64,000 bases of DNA, from assembly GCF_900168125.1 (NCBI RefSeq), contig NZ_FUZF01000005.1, forward strand, positions 1 to 64,000, in the 5' to 3' direction. The notes beneath the pieces are model-generated. The model was not told the DNA's origin and did no database searches. It was given only the letters and a program-made list of their open reading frames with translations. Shown piece after piece: positions 26,501-35,087 of the stretch; position 1 is the first letter of the stretch, and every line of letters begins with the position of its first letter. This DNA comes from Sphingobacterium nematocida (GTDB taxonomy: Bacteria; Bacteroidota; Bacteroidia; Sphingobacteriales; Sphingobacteriaceae). The translations under genes and the position numbers were made by a program.

Positions 26501-27448
26501 ATGTTAAACAGAAGACACCTTAGAGTTAAGGTATTGCAGACGCTTTATGCGTACAGTTTATCCGAAGATAAACAGGTTAAAGATTTTGAAAAGGCACTTT
26601 TCAAAAATGTTGAAGAGGTCAATGAAATGTATATCTGGACATTGAATCTATTGGATGAAGTGGCAGAATATGTGGTCTTGGACCAAGAAAGCCGTGCGGC
26701 GAAGTTTTTGCCGACGGAGAAGGATAAAATGTTGACTGCAAAATTGAATGGTAACACCTTTATTGAGTCGTTACGGCAGAATCGTACCTATCTCGAGTTG
26801 GTTAAGAAGTATAAGGTGTCTTGGGGGTTTGATCCCGAAATTGTACGTTCAATTTTTGCCCAGCTTAAGGATTCTGAGGCCTATCTTGAGTATTTAGCTT
26901 TAGAAGATCAAAGTATAAATGCTGAAAAAGATATCATCAAGTATATCTTTAAAAAGATTATCTTAAAATCAGTAGATATTGAGCAGGTTTTTGAAGATAA
27001 GTTTATCAATTGGCCAGTAGATAAGGAAGTTCTTCAGGCGATGATTGCTAAAACTTTTAAAAACTTTAGTTCAGAAAACCCTTCTAATAATAAGTTGGCA
27101 GAGCTTACTCCGAATTGGGATGAAGACGAAGAGTTTATCTCCGAATTATTAAAGACATCTGTTCGGTATGGAGATGAGTACCAGGCATTGATTGCGGCAA
27201 AAACAAAGAATTGGGAGGCAGACCGTATTGCGTTAATGGATATTTTGTTAATGCGTATGGCGATTAGTGAGCTTATAAACTTTCCGTCAATTCCAGTGAA
27301 AGTTACTATAAATGAGTATATTGAGCTTTCTAAGTCGTTTAGTACTTTGAAGAGTAACACATTTATTAATGGTATTTTGGATAAAATCCTAGCTGACTTA
27401 ACGAAGGAAGGACGTATTCGTAAAGCGGGTAGGGGATTAAAGGATTAA
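26501..27448 (+). CDS. nusB: Transcription antitermination factor NusB (long form)
   Basis: NusB joins NusE (S10) on boxA RNA to keep polymerase processive through rRNA operons. The NusB start LNRRHLRVKVLQTLYAYS and the C-terminal core (about 195-305, with MDILLMRMAISEL and VTINEYIELSK) are clear. At 315 residues it is about twice the E. coli length, with a long helical insert between the first helix and the core, as I recall for Bacteroidota. It precedes the DUF1573 gene by 3 nt and starts a translation/secretion gene run. Confidence 0.93.
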   Translation: MLNRRHLRVKVLQTLYAYSLSEDKQVKDFEKALFKNVEEVNEMYIWTLNLLDEVAEYVVLDQESRAAKFLPTEKDKMLTAKLNGNTFIESLRQNRTYLELVKKYKVSWGFDPEIVRSIFAQLKDSEAYLEYLALEDQSINAEKDIIKYIFKKIILKSVDIEQVFEDKFINWPVDKEVLQAMIAKTFKNFSSENPSNNKLAELTPNWDEDEEFISELLKTSVRYGDEYQALIAAKTKNWEADRIALMDILLMRMAISELINFPSIPVKVTINEYIELSKSFSTLKSNTFINGILDKILADLTKEGRIRKAGRGLKD

Positions 27449-27451
27449 CTT

Positions 27452-27898
27452 ATGAAATTTAGAAACACACTTTTGGCTTTTTCGATTTTGGGATTTATGG
27501 CTTCTTGTGGAAACCAGGGAGATACGAATGTCAATAAAGGGACAACTGCTATCGCAGCTTCTGTCACTGACAGTACACATTCGGAGCAGGGATCTATTGA
27601 GTTTGAGAACGCTGTATTTGATTTCGGTAAGGTAAAAGAAGGTGCTGTTGTGGAGCATGTTTTTAAGTTTACGAATGGAGGAACAGCTCCAGTAATATTG
27701 TCTCAGGTGTCGGCTTCTTGTGGTTGTACTACACCGGATTTTACAAAAGAACCTATTCTTCCAGGCAAAACAGGTGAGATAAAAGTGAGTTTTAATAGTT
27801 TAGGCCAAGTAGGTACACAGCAAAAAATTGTAACAGTGAGTTCGAACGCTGAACCGAGAGTTACAACTGTTCAAATTAAAGGGGTGGTCGAAAAGTAG
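27452..27898 (+). CDS. DUF1573 lipoprotein
   Basis: The 148-residue product has a lipobox (GFMASC, acyl-Cys about 19) and one DUF1573 domain (about 50-148), an immunoglobulin-like ASPM/SPD-2/Hydin-type fold. The conserved ASCGCTTPDF segment and closing TTVQIKGVV are visible. The role is unknown; proteins of this type sit in the envelope in many Bacteroidota. It lies in the conserved nusB-DUF1573-yajC order, 3 nt after nusB and 29 nt before yajC. Confidence 0.88.
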   Translation: MKFRNTLLAFSILGFMASCGNQGDTNVNKGTTAIAASVTDSTHSEQGSIEFENAVFDFGKVKEGAVVEHVFKFTNGGTAPVILSQVSASCGCTTPDFTKEPILPGKTGEIKVSFNSLGQVGTQQKIVTVSSNAEPRVTTVQIKGVVEK

Positions 27899-27927
27899 AT
27901 CAGTAATTTATAACTAATTAAATAATA

Positions 27928-28248
27928 ATGATATCAACATTTTTTTTACAAGCTGCAGGTGGCGGTGGATTCATGAGTTTTTTACCAATGATTTTGATCG
28001 TTGTTGTATTTTATTTTTTCATGATCAGGCCACAGATGAAAAAACAGAAAGACCATAAGAAATATATTCAAGAATTGGACGTAAACTCTAAAGTAGTTAC
28101 TACTGCTGGGATACACGGACGTATCGTAGAAGTAAGTGAAACTACCTTTTTAGTTGATGTAGGTTCTGGGGTTCGTATTCGTTTTGATAAGTCGGCAATC
28201 TCATTGGATGCGTCTCGTGCAGCTAACACAGAGGTTAAGAAAGATTAA
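27928..28248 (+). CDS. yajC: Sec translocase accessory subunit YajC
   Basis: The 106-residue product has one membrane helix (about 16-35, FLPMILIVVVFYFFMIRPQ) and a cytosolic SH3-like domain, the YajC layout. YajC associates with SecDF in protein export. The MIRPQMKKQKDHKK motif after the helix and VVTTAGIHGRI near 60-70 are diagnostic. It is followed by a terminator-like hairpin before the YbbR gene. Confidence 0.95.
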   Translation: MISTFFLQAAGGGGFMSFLPMILIVVVFYFFMIRPQMKKQKDHKKYIQELDVNSKVVTTAGIHGRIVEVSETTFLVDVGSGVRIRFDKSAISLDASRAANTEVKKD

Positions 28249-28271
28249 TTTTTTCTCTTAGAAAAATCAAG

Positions 28272-28303
28272 AGCCATTCAGTATGTTGAATGGCTTTTTT
28301 TTT
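28272..28303 (+). terminator. Terminator after yajC
   Basis: AGCCATTCA (28272-28280) pairs with TGAATGGCT (28287-28295) across a 6-nt loop, followed by eight T residues. Confidence 0.85.
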
Positions 28304-28325
28304 CGTTAATATAGGGCATTTTATC

Positions 28326-28333
28326 TAAGTTTG
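28326..28333 (+). promoter_or_regulatory. Putative -7 box abutting the YbbR gene
   Basis: TAAGTTTG matches TAnnTTTG only 5 nt before the ATG at 28339, after the yajC terminator. The transcript would be leaderless or nearly so. Confidence 0.4.
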
Positions 28334-28338
28334 TATAT

Positions 28339-29286
28339 ATGAAGCAAAGGAGAATTAGTAAAATACAGCGTCGTAAGATTTCAATTTTCGTGCGTTGTCT
28401 TATTATTTCTTTTATCGCATGGTTGTTGATCGCCATCTCTAACAAGTATACATTTACGGTCAAAGCAGGTATCGAATATGTGAATATACCAGAAAAACGG
28501 GCTTTTCATCCATTACAGTCTGATACAGTCAATGTTCGGGTAAAGATGAGTGGGTGGAATGTTTTATTGTCCCGATTGAATCCTGATACAGCAAATATTC
28601 AAGTTGATTTAAGTAGCCTAAGTACGCGTAATTATATTGTTTTCTCCAATCAGATTGGATTTATTAATAGGCAATTCCCTGTGGACAAACAGGTGATCAG
28701 CGTAGGACCGGATACCCTATATTTTGATTTTTCAAAACAGACCCAACGTAAGGTGCCAGTTCGAGTGCCTATGCATCTTGGATTTAAGAAACAGTACGGA
28801 GTTATTGGAGCTACTCGGACGACTCCGGAATACGTTACGATAACGGGGCCTTTGGAGGATGTTGCCAATATTGAGTATCTAGAGACTGACAGTATCTTCG
28901 GTACCCAAGTTCATACCGATATACGTACCGTATCAAATATTAATAAGCGACAACGTACAAATGTGACGATTTACCCCACCTTTGCGGAGGTTGTTATCCC
29001 GATAGGAGAGCTTACAGAGAAAGTTATTGAAATACCCATCAAGGTTGAGAATGAGGGACGTTATACTTCTGTCCGTACTATACCCAGTAAGGTGACGATT
29101 ACCACTTTGGTCTCATTAAAGGATTTTAGTAAATGGACTGCACGTGATTTTGAAGCTATTGTCGACTTGGATAATTGGGAGGAAAATCGTGTCAAGAGTT
29201 TGCCTGTCCTATTGACAAAGGTTCCTGATTTTGTCAAAGTTGTGAAAATTGAGCCGCAGAATGTTGATTTTTTTGTGCGCAAGTAA
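28339..29286 (+). CDS. YbbR-like domain membrane protein
   Basis: The 315-residue product has a basic cytosolic start, one membrane helix (about 17-36) and a periplasmic region with two or three YbbR repeats (about 40-310). In Firmicutes the YbbR protein CdaR controls the diadenylate cyclase CdaA; in Bacteroidota the role is not settled, and no CdaA gene is next to it here. It lies between yajC and coaE, a usual order in the phylum, and is 9 nt before coaE. Confidence 0.85.
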   Translation: MKQRRISKIQRRKISIFVRCLIISFIAWLLIAISNKYTFTVKAGIEYVNIPEKRAFHPLQSDTVNVRVKMSGWNVLLSRLNPDTANIQVDLSSLSTRNYIVFSNQIGFINRQFPVDKQVISVGPDTLYFDFSKQTQRKVPVRVPMHLGFKKQYGVIGATRTTPEYVTITGPLEDVANIEYLETDSIFGTQVHTDIRTVSNINKRQRTNVTIYPTFAEVVIPIGELTEKVIEIPIKVENEGRYTSVRTIPSKVTITTLVSLKDFSKWTARDFEAIVDLDNWEENRVKSLPVLLTKVPDFVKVVKIEPQNVDFFVRK

Positions 29287-29295
29287 ATATTAGTT

Positions 29296-29895
29296 ATGAC
29301 TATAAAAGTTGGTATTACAGGGGGGATAGGGTCTGGAAAGAGTTTTGTATCCAGTATATTTAAGACGATGGGAATTCCTTTTTATGATGCGGATCGTGAA
29401 GCAAAGTTCTTAATGAATCACGATCTAGATTTAAGAAGGGGATTGATCGATATCTTCGGCGTAGAGGTTTATCAAGCTGATGGTTCTTTGGATAGAAGGT
29501 GGCTGGCGAAACAGGTTTTCGGGGATAGTGATAAATTGAACTTATTAAATAGTATAGTCCATCCGATCGTAATCCGGCATGCTGAGCGATGGGCGGAAAA
29601 ACAAATTGCAGCATATAGTCTCAAAGAGGCAGCATTGCTTATTGAAAGCGGTTCTTATAAGTCACTGGATTGTCTCATTTTGGTCCGTGCTCCGGAGCCA
29701 CTAAGAATTGAACGTGTCATGCAGAGGGATAATGTTTCCCGCGCAGAAGTCATTGAACGGATAAACAAACAGATGACTGAAGAAGAAAAGCAAAAATATG
29801 TGAATTTTACTATTCTAAATGATGGAGTAAGCCCTTTACTTCCTCAAATATTACAAATACATCAACAGATTTTAGATAGACAATGGTCGAAATAA
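29296..29895 (+). CDS. coaE: Dephospho-CoA kinase
   Basis: CoaE phosphorylates the 3'-hydroxyl of dephospho-CoA, the last step of coenzyme A synthesis. The 199-residue product has the P-loop GITGGIGSGKS (about 6-16), DADREAK near 34-40, and the lid region with VMQRDNVSRAEV near 137-148. It is the usual length for the family. Its end overlaps the next gene by 13 bp. Confidence 0.96.
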   Translation: MTIKVGITGGIGSGKSFVSSIFKTMGIPFYDADREAKFLMNHDLDLRRGLIDIFGVEVYQADGSLDRRWLAKQVFGDSDKLNLLNSIVHPIVIRHAERWAEKQIAAYSLKEAALLIESGSYKSLDCLILVRAPEPLRIERVMQRDNVSRAEVIERINKQMTEEEKQKYVNFTILNDGVSPLLPQILQIHQQILDRQWSK

Positions 29896-30845
29896 TTGAC
29901 GACTTTTTAATAGAAACGACACTGGGTTATTATTGTCGTATTGGTAATTTTTATATTGATCCAAAGCATCCGGTACAACATGCCGTAATATCGCACGCGC
30001 ATGGTGATCATGCTGTGCCAGGACATCAGGAGATATACTGTACGGCAGCTACTGCTGCATTTATGCAATATCGATTTACGAAGCAAGCCTTATCATCTTA
30101 CAAGCTTCAACCATTTGACAAATGCTTTGTTTTTAATGGTGTGGAGGTTACTTTTATACCTGCCGGGCATATTCTAGGATCTGCTCAGATTTTGATGGTG
30201 TATAGAGGCGTACGGTATCTCTACACTGGTGATTATAAGTTGCAGGAGGACGCGACATGCGAGCCCATTGCTTACGTTAAAGCTGACGTATTGATTACCG
30301 AAACTACATTTGCATATCCAGATGTCATCCATCCCGATCCCGTAGAAGAGATCAAGAAGTTGGGACAGCAGTCTGTCCATATTATGTTAGGCTGTTATTC
30401 ATTAGGGAAGGCACAGCGTCTTACATATCTTCTTAATACCTATTGTCCGCAGAAGGAGGTATTCGTGCATCACAGTATGGCTCCTATCCACCGCATTTAC
30501 GATCAATTGGGCTTTGTTAAGCTCAAATATGAGTTGTATCACAGAAAGGCTTTGAAGGAAGGGAAAGACAAGGTGTATTTAGTTCCTCCTATGACATTCA
30601 ATCATTATACAAGGGCTAAAAATGTAATTCGCGTTTTTGCATCTGGATGGAAGCGTCTGCAGCGACAGAATGATTTGTCGTTATATATTTCTGATCACAT
30701 TGATTGGAATGATTTGTTAACTTATATCGAACGAGTGGAGCCGCTAGAGATTTGGACTGTACACGGAGAGGGGGCACATCTATGTTCAGTCTATAGCGAT
30801 ACAAAGAAAGTCAGAAATATTTTGAAAGAGTCCGGAGTCGATTAG
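29883..30845 (+). CDS. MBL-fold nuclease, ligase-associated DNA exonuclease-like
   Basis: The 320-residue product has a metallo-beta-lactamase fold with the metal motif SHAHGDH (about 38-44), the PAGHILGSAQ segment near 94-103 and the TGDYKLQEDATCEP and ITETTFAYP segments. These match the ligase-associated exonuclease family related to mRNA 3'-processing factors. In other bacteria such genes accompany an ATP-dependent DNA ligase and a helicase; neither is adjacent here, where it overlaps coaE by 13 bp. A role in DNA repair or RNA processing is inferred. Confidence 0.75.
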   Translation: MVEIIDDFLIETTLGYYCRIGNFYIDPKHPVQHAVISHAHGDHAVPGHQEIYCTAATAAFMQYRFTKQALSSYKLQPFDKCFVFNGVEVTFIPAGHILGSAQILMVYRGVRYLYTGDYKLQEDATCEPIAYVKADVLITETTFAYPDVIHPDPVEEIKKLGQQSVHIMLGCYSLGKAQRLTYLLNTYCPQKEVFVHHSMAPIHRIYDQLGFVKLKYELYHRKALKEGKDKVYLVPPMTFNHYTRAKNVIRVFASGWKRLQRQNDLSLYISDHIDWNDLLTYIERVEPLEIWTVHGEGAHLCSVYSDTKKVRNILKESGVD

Positions 30846-30860
30846 ATTATTCATAAATAA

Positions 30861-30892
30861 AAAAAGACTATCTAAAGAGATAGTCTTTTTTT
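30861..30892 (+). terminator. Terminator of the coaE/MBL run
   Basis: AAAAAGACTATCT (30861-30873) pairs with AGATAGTCTTTTT (30878-30890) across AAAG, with flanking A and T runs, so it may also stop transcripts from the tRNA-Phe genes on the other strand. Confidence 0.88.
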
Positions 30893-30893
30893 G

Positions 30894-30966
30894 TGGTGCC
30901 AGCTGGATTCGAACCAGCGACACAAGGATTTTCAGTCCTTTGCTCTACCGACTGAGCTATGGCACC
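30894..30966 (-). tRNA. tRNA-Phe (anticodon GAA), copy 1
   Basis: The minus strand folds as a 73-nt cloverleaf with acceptor stem GGTGCCA/TGGCACC, anticodon arm AAGGA-CTGAAAA-TCCTT (anticodon GAA) and T-arm GGTTCGAATCC. CCA is not encoded. It lies 44 bp downstream of an almost identical copy, and the two are probably cotranscribed. Confidence 0.97.
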
Positions 30967-31010
30967 TTACCAAGTTTTTGTTTAGAATCTGTTACTTGTC
31001 AGATTTTGGG

Positions 31011-31083
31011 TGGTGCCAGCTGGATTCGAACCAGCGACACAAGGATTTTCAGTCCTTTGCTCTACCAACTGAGCTATGGCACC
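31011..31083 (-). tRNA. tRNA-Phe (anticodon GAA), copy 2
   Basis: This is the upstream copy of the tandem pair. It has the same 73-nt cloverleaf and GAA anticodon and differs from copy 1 at one D-loop base. CCA is not encoded. A -7 box lies 35 bp upstream at 31119-31126. Confidence 0.97.
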
Positions 31084-31118
31084 TTTTTTTGCAATCCGTT
31101 TTACCGTTCTTGCGATGC

Positions 31119-31126
31119 AAATATAG
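31119..31126 (-). promoter_or_regulatory. Putative promoter -7 box of the tRNA-Phe pair
   Basis: The minus strand reads TATATTTG, a match to TAnnTTTG, 35 nt before the first tRNA-Phe. The -33 element is weak. Confidence 0.55.
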
Positions 31127-31245
31127 CTTCTCTTTTTGGATTCTAAAACATTTATATGAAAAAAAAACAGGATATATGTACAAATGGTTGATTTTGATTG
31201 AGATAAAATTACACGAAATAAACACAGGGATAAATGATTTTAGGG

Positions 31246-31253
31246 TATCTTTG
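31246..31253 (+). promoter_or_regulatory. Putative promoter -7 box of mnmA
   Basis: TATCTTTG ends 17 nt before the mnmA ATG and matches the -7 consensus. No TTG was found at the usual -33 distance. Confidence 0.55.
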
Positions 31254-31270
31254 CATTTTATTAAAATAGT

Positions 31271-32362
31271 ATGAGTAAAAGAGGAAGAGTATTGGTAGCG
31301 ATGAGTGGCGGTGTTGATAGTTCGGTAGCGGCCGTCATGTTGCACGAGCAAGGTTACGAAGTGATCGGAATAACGATGAAAACTTGGGATTACGCTAGTT
31401 CCGGAGGTTCGTCGAAGGAAACGGGATGTTGTAGCTTAGACAGTATTAATGATGCTCGGTCTCTTGCTGTAAATTATGGATTTCCCCATTTTATTTTAGA
31501 TATACGCAATGAATTTGGTGATTATGTGATTGATAATTTCGTCGATGAGTATATCGCAGGACGTACCCCTAATCCTTGTGTGTTGTGTAATACGCATATC
31601 AAATGGGAGGCATTAATCAAAAGAGCAAATAAGCTGGATTGTGAATTTATTGCTACAGGGCATTATGCGAATATCCGTCAACACGATAATGGGCGTTATG
31701 TGATTTCTAAAGGACTTGACGAACATAAAGACCAATCTTATGTCCTGTGGGGAGTCACTCAGGAAAACCTAGCCCGGACACAGTTTCCATTGGGCGGTTT
31801 TCACAAATCAGAGATTAAACAGATGGCATTGGATATGGGGCAAAAGGAACTTGCTAACAAATCGGAAAGTTATGAGATATGTTTTGTGCCTAATAACGAT
31901 TATAGAGAGTTTTTAAGGCATAAAAAGCCTTCCCTTGATCAAGAGATAGGTCCAGGTAATTTTTTGCTCTCAGATGGCACCGTAGTAGGGCAACATATCG
32001 GTTATCCTTATTTCACAATCGGTCAACGTAAGGGGCTAGGAATTGCACTAGGTAAACCAATGTTTGTGATTGAGATTTTACCAGAAAGTAATTCGGTTGT
32101 CTTGGGCGAAGAGCACGAGTTGGAGCGTTCACAGGCATTTGTACGTAATATTAATTTAGTGAAGTACGCTTCTTTGGAAGAGCCTATGGAAGCTATTACT
32201 AAAATTAGATACAAAGATGCTGGTGCGGTATCTACCTTGACCCAACAGGGGGATATCATGCAAGTGGACTTTCCTCATGCGGTGAAAGGTATTGCACCGG
32301 GGCAATCAGCCGTATTTTATGAAGGTAATGATCTAGTTGGTGGAGGATTTTTAATGAAATAA
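31271..32362 (+). CDS. mnmA: tRNA-specific 2-thiouridylase
   Basis: MnmA puts sulfur on the wobble uridine (s2U34) of Lys, Glu and Gln tRNAs using ATP. The 363-residue product has the PP-loop MSGGVDSS (11-18) and both catalytic cysteines, Cys103 (NPCVLC) and Cys204 (YEICFVP), then the central and C-terminal beta-barrel domains (about 215-363). It is monocistronic and converges on rimK, and its stop codon lies in a shared hairpin. Confidence 0.97.
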   Translation: MSKRGRVLVAMSGGVDSSVAAVMLHEQGYEVIGITMKTWDYASSGGSSKETGCCSLDSINDARSLAVNYGFPHFILDIRNEFGDYVIDNFVDEYIAGRTPNPCVLCNTHIKWEALIKRANKLDCEFIATGHYANIRQHDNGRYVISKGLDEHKDQSYVLWGVTQENLARTQFPLGGFHKSEIKQMALDMGQKELANKSESYEICFVPNNDYREFLRHKKPSLDQEIGPGNFLLSDGTVVGQHIGYPYFTIGQRKGLGIALGKPMFVIEILPESNSVVLGEEHELERSQAFVRNINLVKYASLEEPMEAITKIRYKDAGAVSTLTQQGDIMQVDFPHAVKGIAPGQSAVFYEGNDLVGGGFLMK

Positions 32363-32383
32363 GCTTTAGAATTTCTAAAGCTT
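32361..32383. terminator. Shared hairpin at the ends of mnmA and rimK
   Basis: AAGCTTTAGA (32361-32370) pairs with TCTAAAGCTT (32374-32383) around a 3-nt loop. The stem contains the stop codons of both convergent genes (TAA at 32360-32362; TAG on the minus strand at 32377-32375). The T run after it on the plus strand is interrupted, so termination strength is uncertain. Confidence 0.6.
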
Positions 32384-33310
32384 ACTTTCTTTTTTAACCT
32401 TTCGTTTTACAACAACTTGACGAAGCTGTTGTTTGGCTTCATATTGAGTTTCGAGGTATTTTATAATTTCACCTGCGATATCTTTGTGTGTAGCTTTCTC
32501 GATGCCTTCTAAACCGGGGGAGGAGTTTACTTCTAGAATTAATGGGCCTCTTGTTGAAGGTAGCATATCGACCCCTGCGACAGTAAGTCCCATTGCTCGG
32601 GCAGCTGCGATAGCAGTTTCCCTTTCTTTGCGGGTTAATTTGACGATTTCGGCAGTTCCTCCTCGATGTAGATTCGATCTGAATTCTCCTTCTTTAGCGG
32701 TTCTTTTCATGGCACCTACAACTTTTCCGTCGACTACAAAAGCACGTATGTCCGTACCTTTGGCCTCTTTGATATATTCTTGAATCAGGATGTTGTTGCC
32801 TAAGCCATAGAATGCTTCGATCACAGAGGAAGCTGCTTTTTTAGTTTCGGCCAATACCACACCTATTCCTTGTGTTCCTTCTAACAATTTGATGACCAGA
32901 GGAGCACCACCTACCATGTTGATAAGATCATCTACATCTGAGGTCGTTCGGGCAAATCCTGTGATAGGTAAACCTAATCCTGCCCCTGAAAGTATCTGCA
33001 TACATCTTAGCTTGTCTCGTGAGCGGGTTATCGCCTGACTTGGATTGGCAGATATTACATTCATTACTTCGAATTGACGTACGATTGCTGATCCGTAAAA
33101 TGTTACCGAAGCACCAATACGTGGTATGATAGCATCTATATCTGTTATGTTCTCTCCGCGGTAATGGATGCTTGGTTTTCCTTGCTGTATTCCTACATAG
33201 CATTTGCTGTGATCCATAACAACGCATTCGTGGCCTCTAGCAGAGGCAGCTTCGACTAGACGTTGTGTGGAGTATAGATTTTTATTTGTAGATAGTATTG
33301 CTATTTTCAC
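32375..33310 (-). CDS. rimK: RimK-type alpha-L-glutamate ligase (ribosomal protein S6 modification)
   Basis: RimK adds glutamates to the C-terminus of ribosomal protein S6 in characterised bacteria. The 311-residue product has the N-terminal preATP-grasp domain (MKIAILSTN...), then ATP-grasp (about 100-285) with [35 protein letters not shown] and the metal-binding [13 protein letters not shown]. The last 25 residues are very basic. It follows the RimB-like gene on the same strand by 49 nt, a functional pairing. Confidence 0.92.
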   Translation of the reverse strand: MKIAILSTNKNLYSTQRLVEAASARGHECVVMDHSKCYVGIQQGKPSIHYRGENITDIDAIIPRIGASVTFYGSAIVRQFEVMNVISANPSQAITRSRDKLRCMQILSGAGLGLPITGFARTTSDVDDLINMVGGAPLVIKLLEGTQGIGVVLAETKKAASSVIEAFYGLGNNILIQEYIKEAKGTDIRAFVVDGKVVGAMKRTAKEGEFRSNLHRGGTAEIVKLTRKERETAIAAARAMGLTVAGVDMLPSTRGPLILEVNSSPGLEGIEKATHKDIAGEIIKYLETQYEAKQQLRQVVVKRKVKKESKL

Positions 33311-33359
33311 GAATGTGCTTATTTAAAATATAAAACAAATGGGTAGGCTAAAGGTTTGA

Positions 33360-33791
33360 TTAAAAGCTGTTTCTAGAAAGGTTTTTCTTGGAAACATCTA
33401 CAAGGAATTTTCCGCTTATGAAGTTCCTACCTAACAACATAGGGTAGGACATAGAAGATCGATCTCTTAAGGATAATTTAATATCATAAAGAGCATCAAA
33501 CATACGGATTTTAGTCAAAAATATATGACGGGTTTCTGTCTGACCAAACGAACTTTTTACCACACGCTCTCGATGGATAGGAAAAGTCAATGTTAATATT
33601 TCGTCTTCTTCCAAATGCGGCTTGATATGGCAGGTTATAAAACGGTGTCCATCTTTCTCCTGAATCTCAAAATCTTCACAGTGTAGCACCGAGGTTTCGG
33701 CCCCGGTGTCTATTTTGGATTCTATATTGTACATCCCCAATTCGGGAAGATCTACAATTTCATACCTGCCTATAGTCAGCTTCTCTTTCAC
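33360..33791 (-). CDS. RimB-like retropepsin-type protease
   Basis: The 143-residue product belongs to the family once called 'ATP-dependent zinc protease', now known as retropepsin-like. It carries the aspartic-protease motif KIDTGAETSVLH (Asp about 28) and the PMLLGRNF segment near 116-123. In Pseudomonas, RimB works with RimK on S6 glutamate tails. The gene lies directly upstream of rimK and 5 nt after purM, which supports the same partnership here. Confidence 0.85.
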   Translation of the reverse strand: MKEKLTIGRYEIVDLPELGMYNIESKIDTGAETSVLHCEDFEIQEKDGHRFITCHIKPHLEEDEILTLTFPIHRERVVKSSFGQTETRHIFLTKIRMFDALYDIKLSLRDRSSMSYPMLLGRNFISGKFLVDVSKKNLSRNSF

Positions 33792-33796
33792 GTATC

Positions 33797-34975
33797 TTAT
33801 TCGTAGATAAATGTGCCATAAGGCGATTTGATGGTGACCTGCTTCTTATGGCTATCTTCTACACGACCTATCACTTGAGCCGGTATTCCAAAAGATTCTG
33901 ATATTTGAATGATATCCTGAGCGATTTCTTCAGGCACATATAGTTCCATACGGTGTCCCATATTAAATACTTTATACATTTCCTGCCAATCTGTATTTGA
34001 CTCTTTTTGAATGAGGTCAAATAAAGGAGGGATTGGGAAAAGATTGTCTTTAATCACGTGTACGTTATCAACAAAATGAAGCACTTTGGTCTGTGCACCG
34101 CCCGAGCAGTGTACCATGCCGTCAATCTGACTTCTGTATTTGTCTAAAATAACTTTTATTACGGGGGCGTAGGTGCGTGTTGGAGATAAAACGAGTTTTC
34201 CTGCAGTTACCTCTTCGCCGGTCTCTACTTTTATGGTATCCGTTAACGTTTTTCCACCAGCAAATACTAAATCATAAGGTACCGCGGGGTCAAAGCTTTC
34301 TGGGTATTTCTCTGCTACATATTTGCTGAAAACGTCATGACGAGCAGATGTAAGCCCATTTGATCCCATGCCACCGTTGTATTCTTTTTCATAAGTCGCT
34401 TGACCATAAGATGCTAATCCTACGATGACGTTGCCTCCTTGTATTTTGTGGTTGGATATAACATCTTCGCGTCTCATCCGGCAGGTAACTGTACTATCTA
34501 CAATGATCGTACGAACTAAGTCTCCTACATCGGCGGTTTCGCCTCCTGTAGAATAAATTCCAATTCCCAACTGACGGAGTTCCGCGAGAATCTCTTCCGT
34601 ACCATTGATAATCTCTGCGATCACCTCACCCGGAATGTTGTTTTTATTACGCCCGATTGTAGACGATAGAATAATATTGTCTATCGCTCCCACACATAGT
34701 AGATCGTCTAGGTTCATAATGATTGCATCTTGAGCAATACCTCTCCACACGGATACATCACCTGTTTCTTTCCAATAGACATAAGCCAGAGAAGATTTTG
34801 TCCCAGCTCCGTCCGCATGCATGATATTACACCAGTTTTCGTCTGCCCCCAAAATATCAGGTATGATTTTGCAAAAAGCTTTTGGGTATAAACCTTTATC
34901 AATATTCTTTATAGCATTGTGTACATCCTCTTTTCCAGCGGACACACCTCTTTGATTGTATTTTAAGTCTGACAT
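33797..34975 (-). CDS. purM: Phosphoribosylformylglycinamidine cyclo-ligase (AIR synthetase)
   Basis: PurM closes the imidazole ring (FGAM to AIR) in purine synthesis using ATP. The product from the ATG at 34975 (MSDLKYNQRGVSAG) is 392 residues; a longer frame upstream has no family resemblance. The N-terminal ATP-binding AIRS half has HADGAGTKSSL and DDLLCVGA, and the C-terminal half GGAQTKVL and NMGHRMELYVP. It is a little longer than the E. coli enzyme, as in other Bacteroidota. It lies between rnhA and rimB. Confidence 0.92.
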   Translation of the reverse strand: MSDLKYNQRGVSAGKEDVHNAIKNIDKGLYPKAFCKIIPDILGADENWCNIMHADGAGTKSSLAYVYWKETGDVSVWRGIAQDAIIMNLDDLLCVGAIDNIILSSTIGRNKNNIPGEVIAEIINGTEEILAELRQLGIGIYSTGGETADVGDLVRTIIVDSTVTCRMRREDVISNHKIQGGNVIVGLASYGQATYEKEYNGGMGSNGLTSARHDVFSKYVAEKYPESFDPAVPYDLVFAGGKTLTDTIKVETGEEVTAGKLVLSPTRTYAPVIKVILDKYRSQIDGMVHCSGGAQTKVLHFVDNVHVIKDNLFPIPPLFDLIQKESNTDWQEMYKVFNMGHRMELYVPEEIAQDIIQISESFGIPAQVIGRVEDSHKKQVTIKSPYGTFIYE

Positions 34976-34982
34976 CTTGCCA

Positions 34983-34990
34983 CAAAAATA
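34983..34990 (-). promoter_or_regulatory. Putative -7 box abutting purM
   Basis: The minus strand reads TATTTTTG, matching TAnnTTTG, with 7 nt to the purM ATG. It supports the 34975 start and predicts a nearly leaderless mRNA. Confidence 0.42.
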
Positions 34991-35087
34991 AACATTGCTT
35001 ATGACTATAGCGAAAGTTTTTCTGTAAGTATTTATTTTTTGAATAGTTCTGCGTACTTGCGTTGAGCTACGAAGCCACCGACCGGGG

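Noticed and set aside
30894..31083. The 73-bp direct repeat as attachment sites of an integrated element
   Set aside because: Both copies are complete tRNA genes and only 44 bp lie between them; there is no integrase.
30891..31351. Open frames across the tRNA-Phe genes on both strands
   Set aside because: They read through two clear tRNA cloverleafs; the repeated peptide phrase is just the tRNA repeat.
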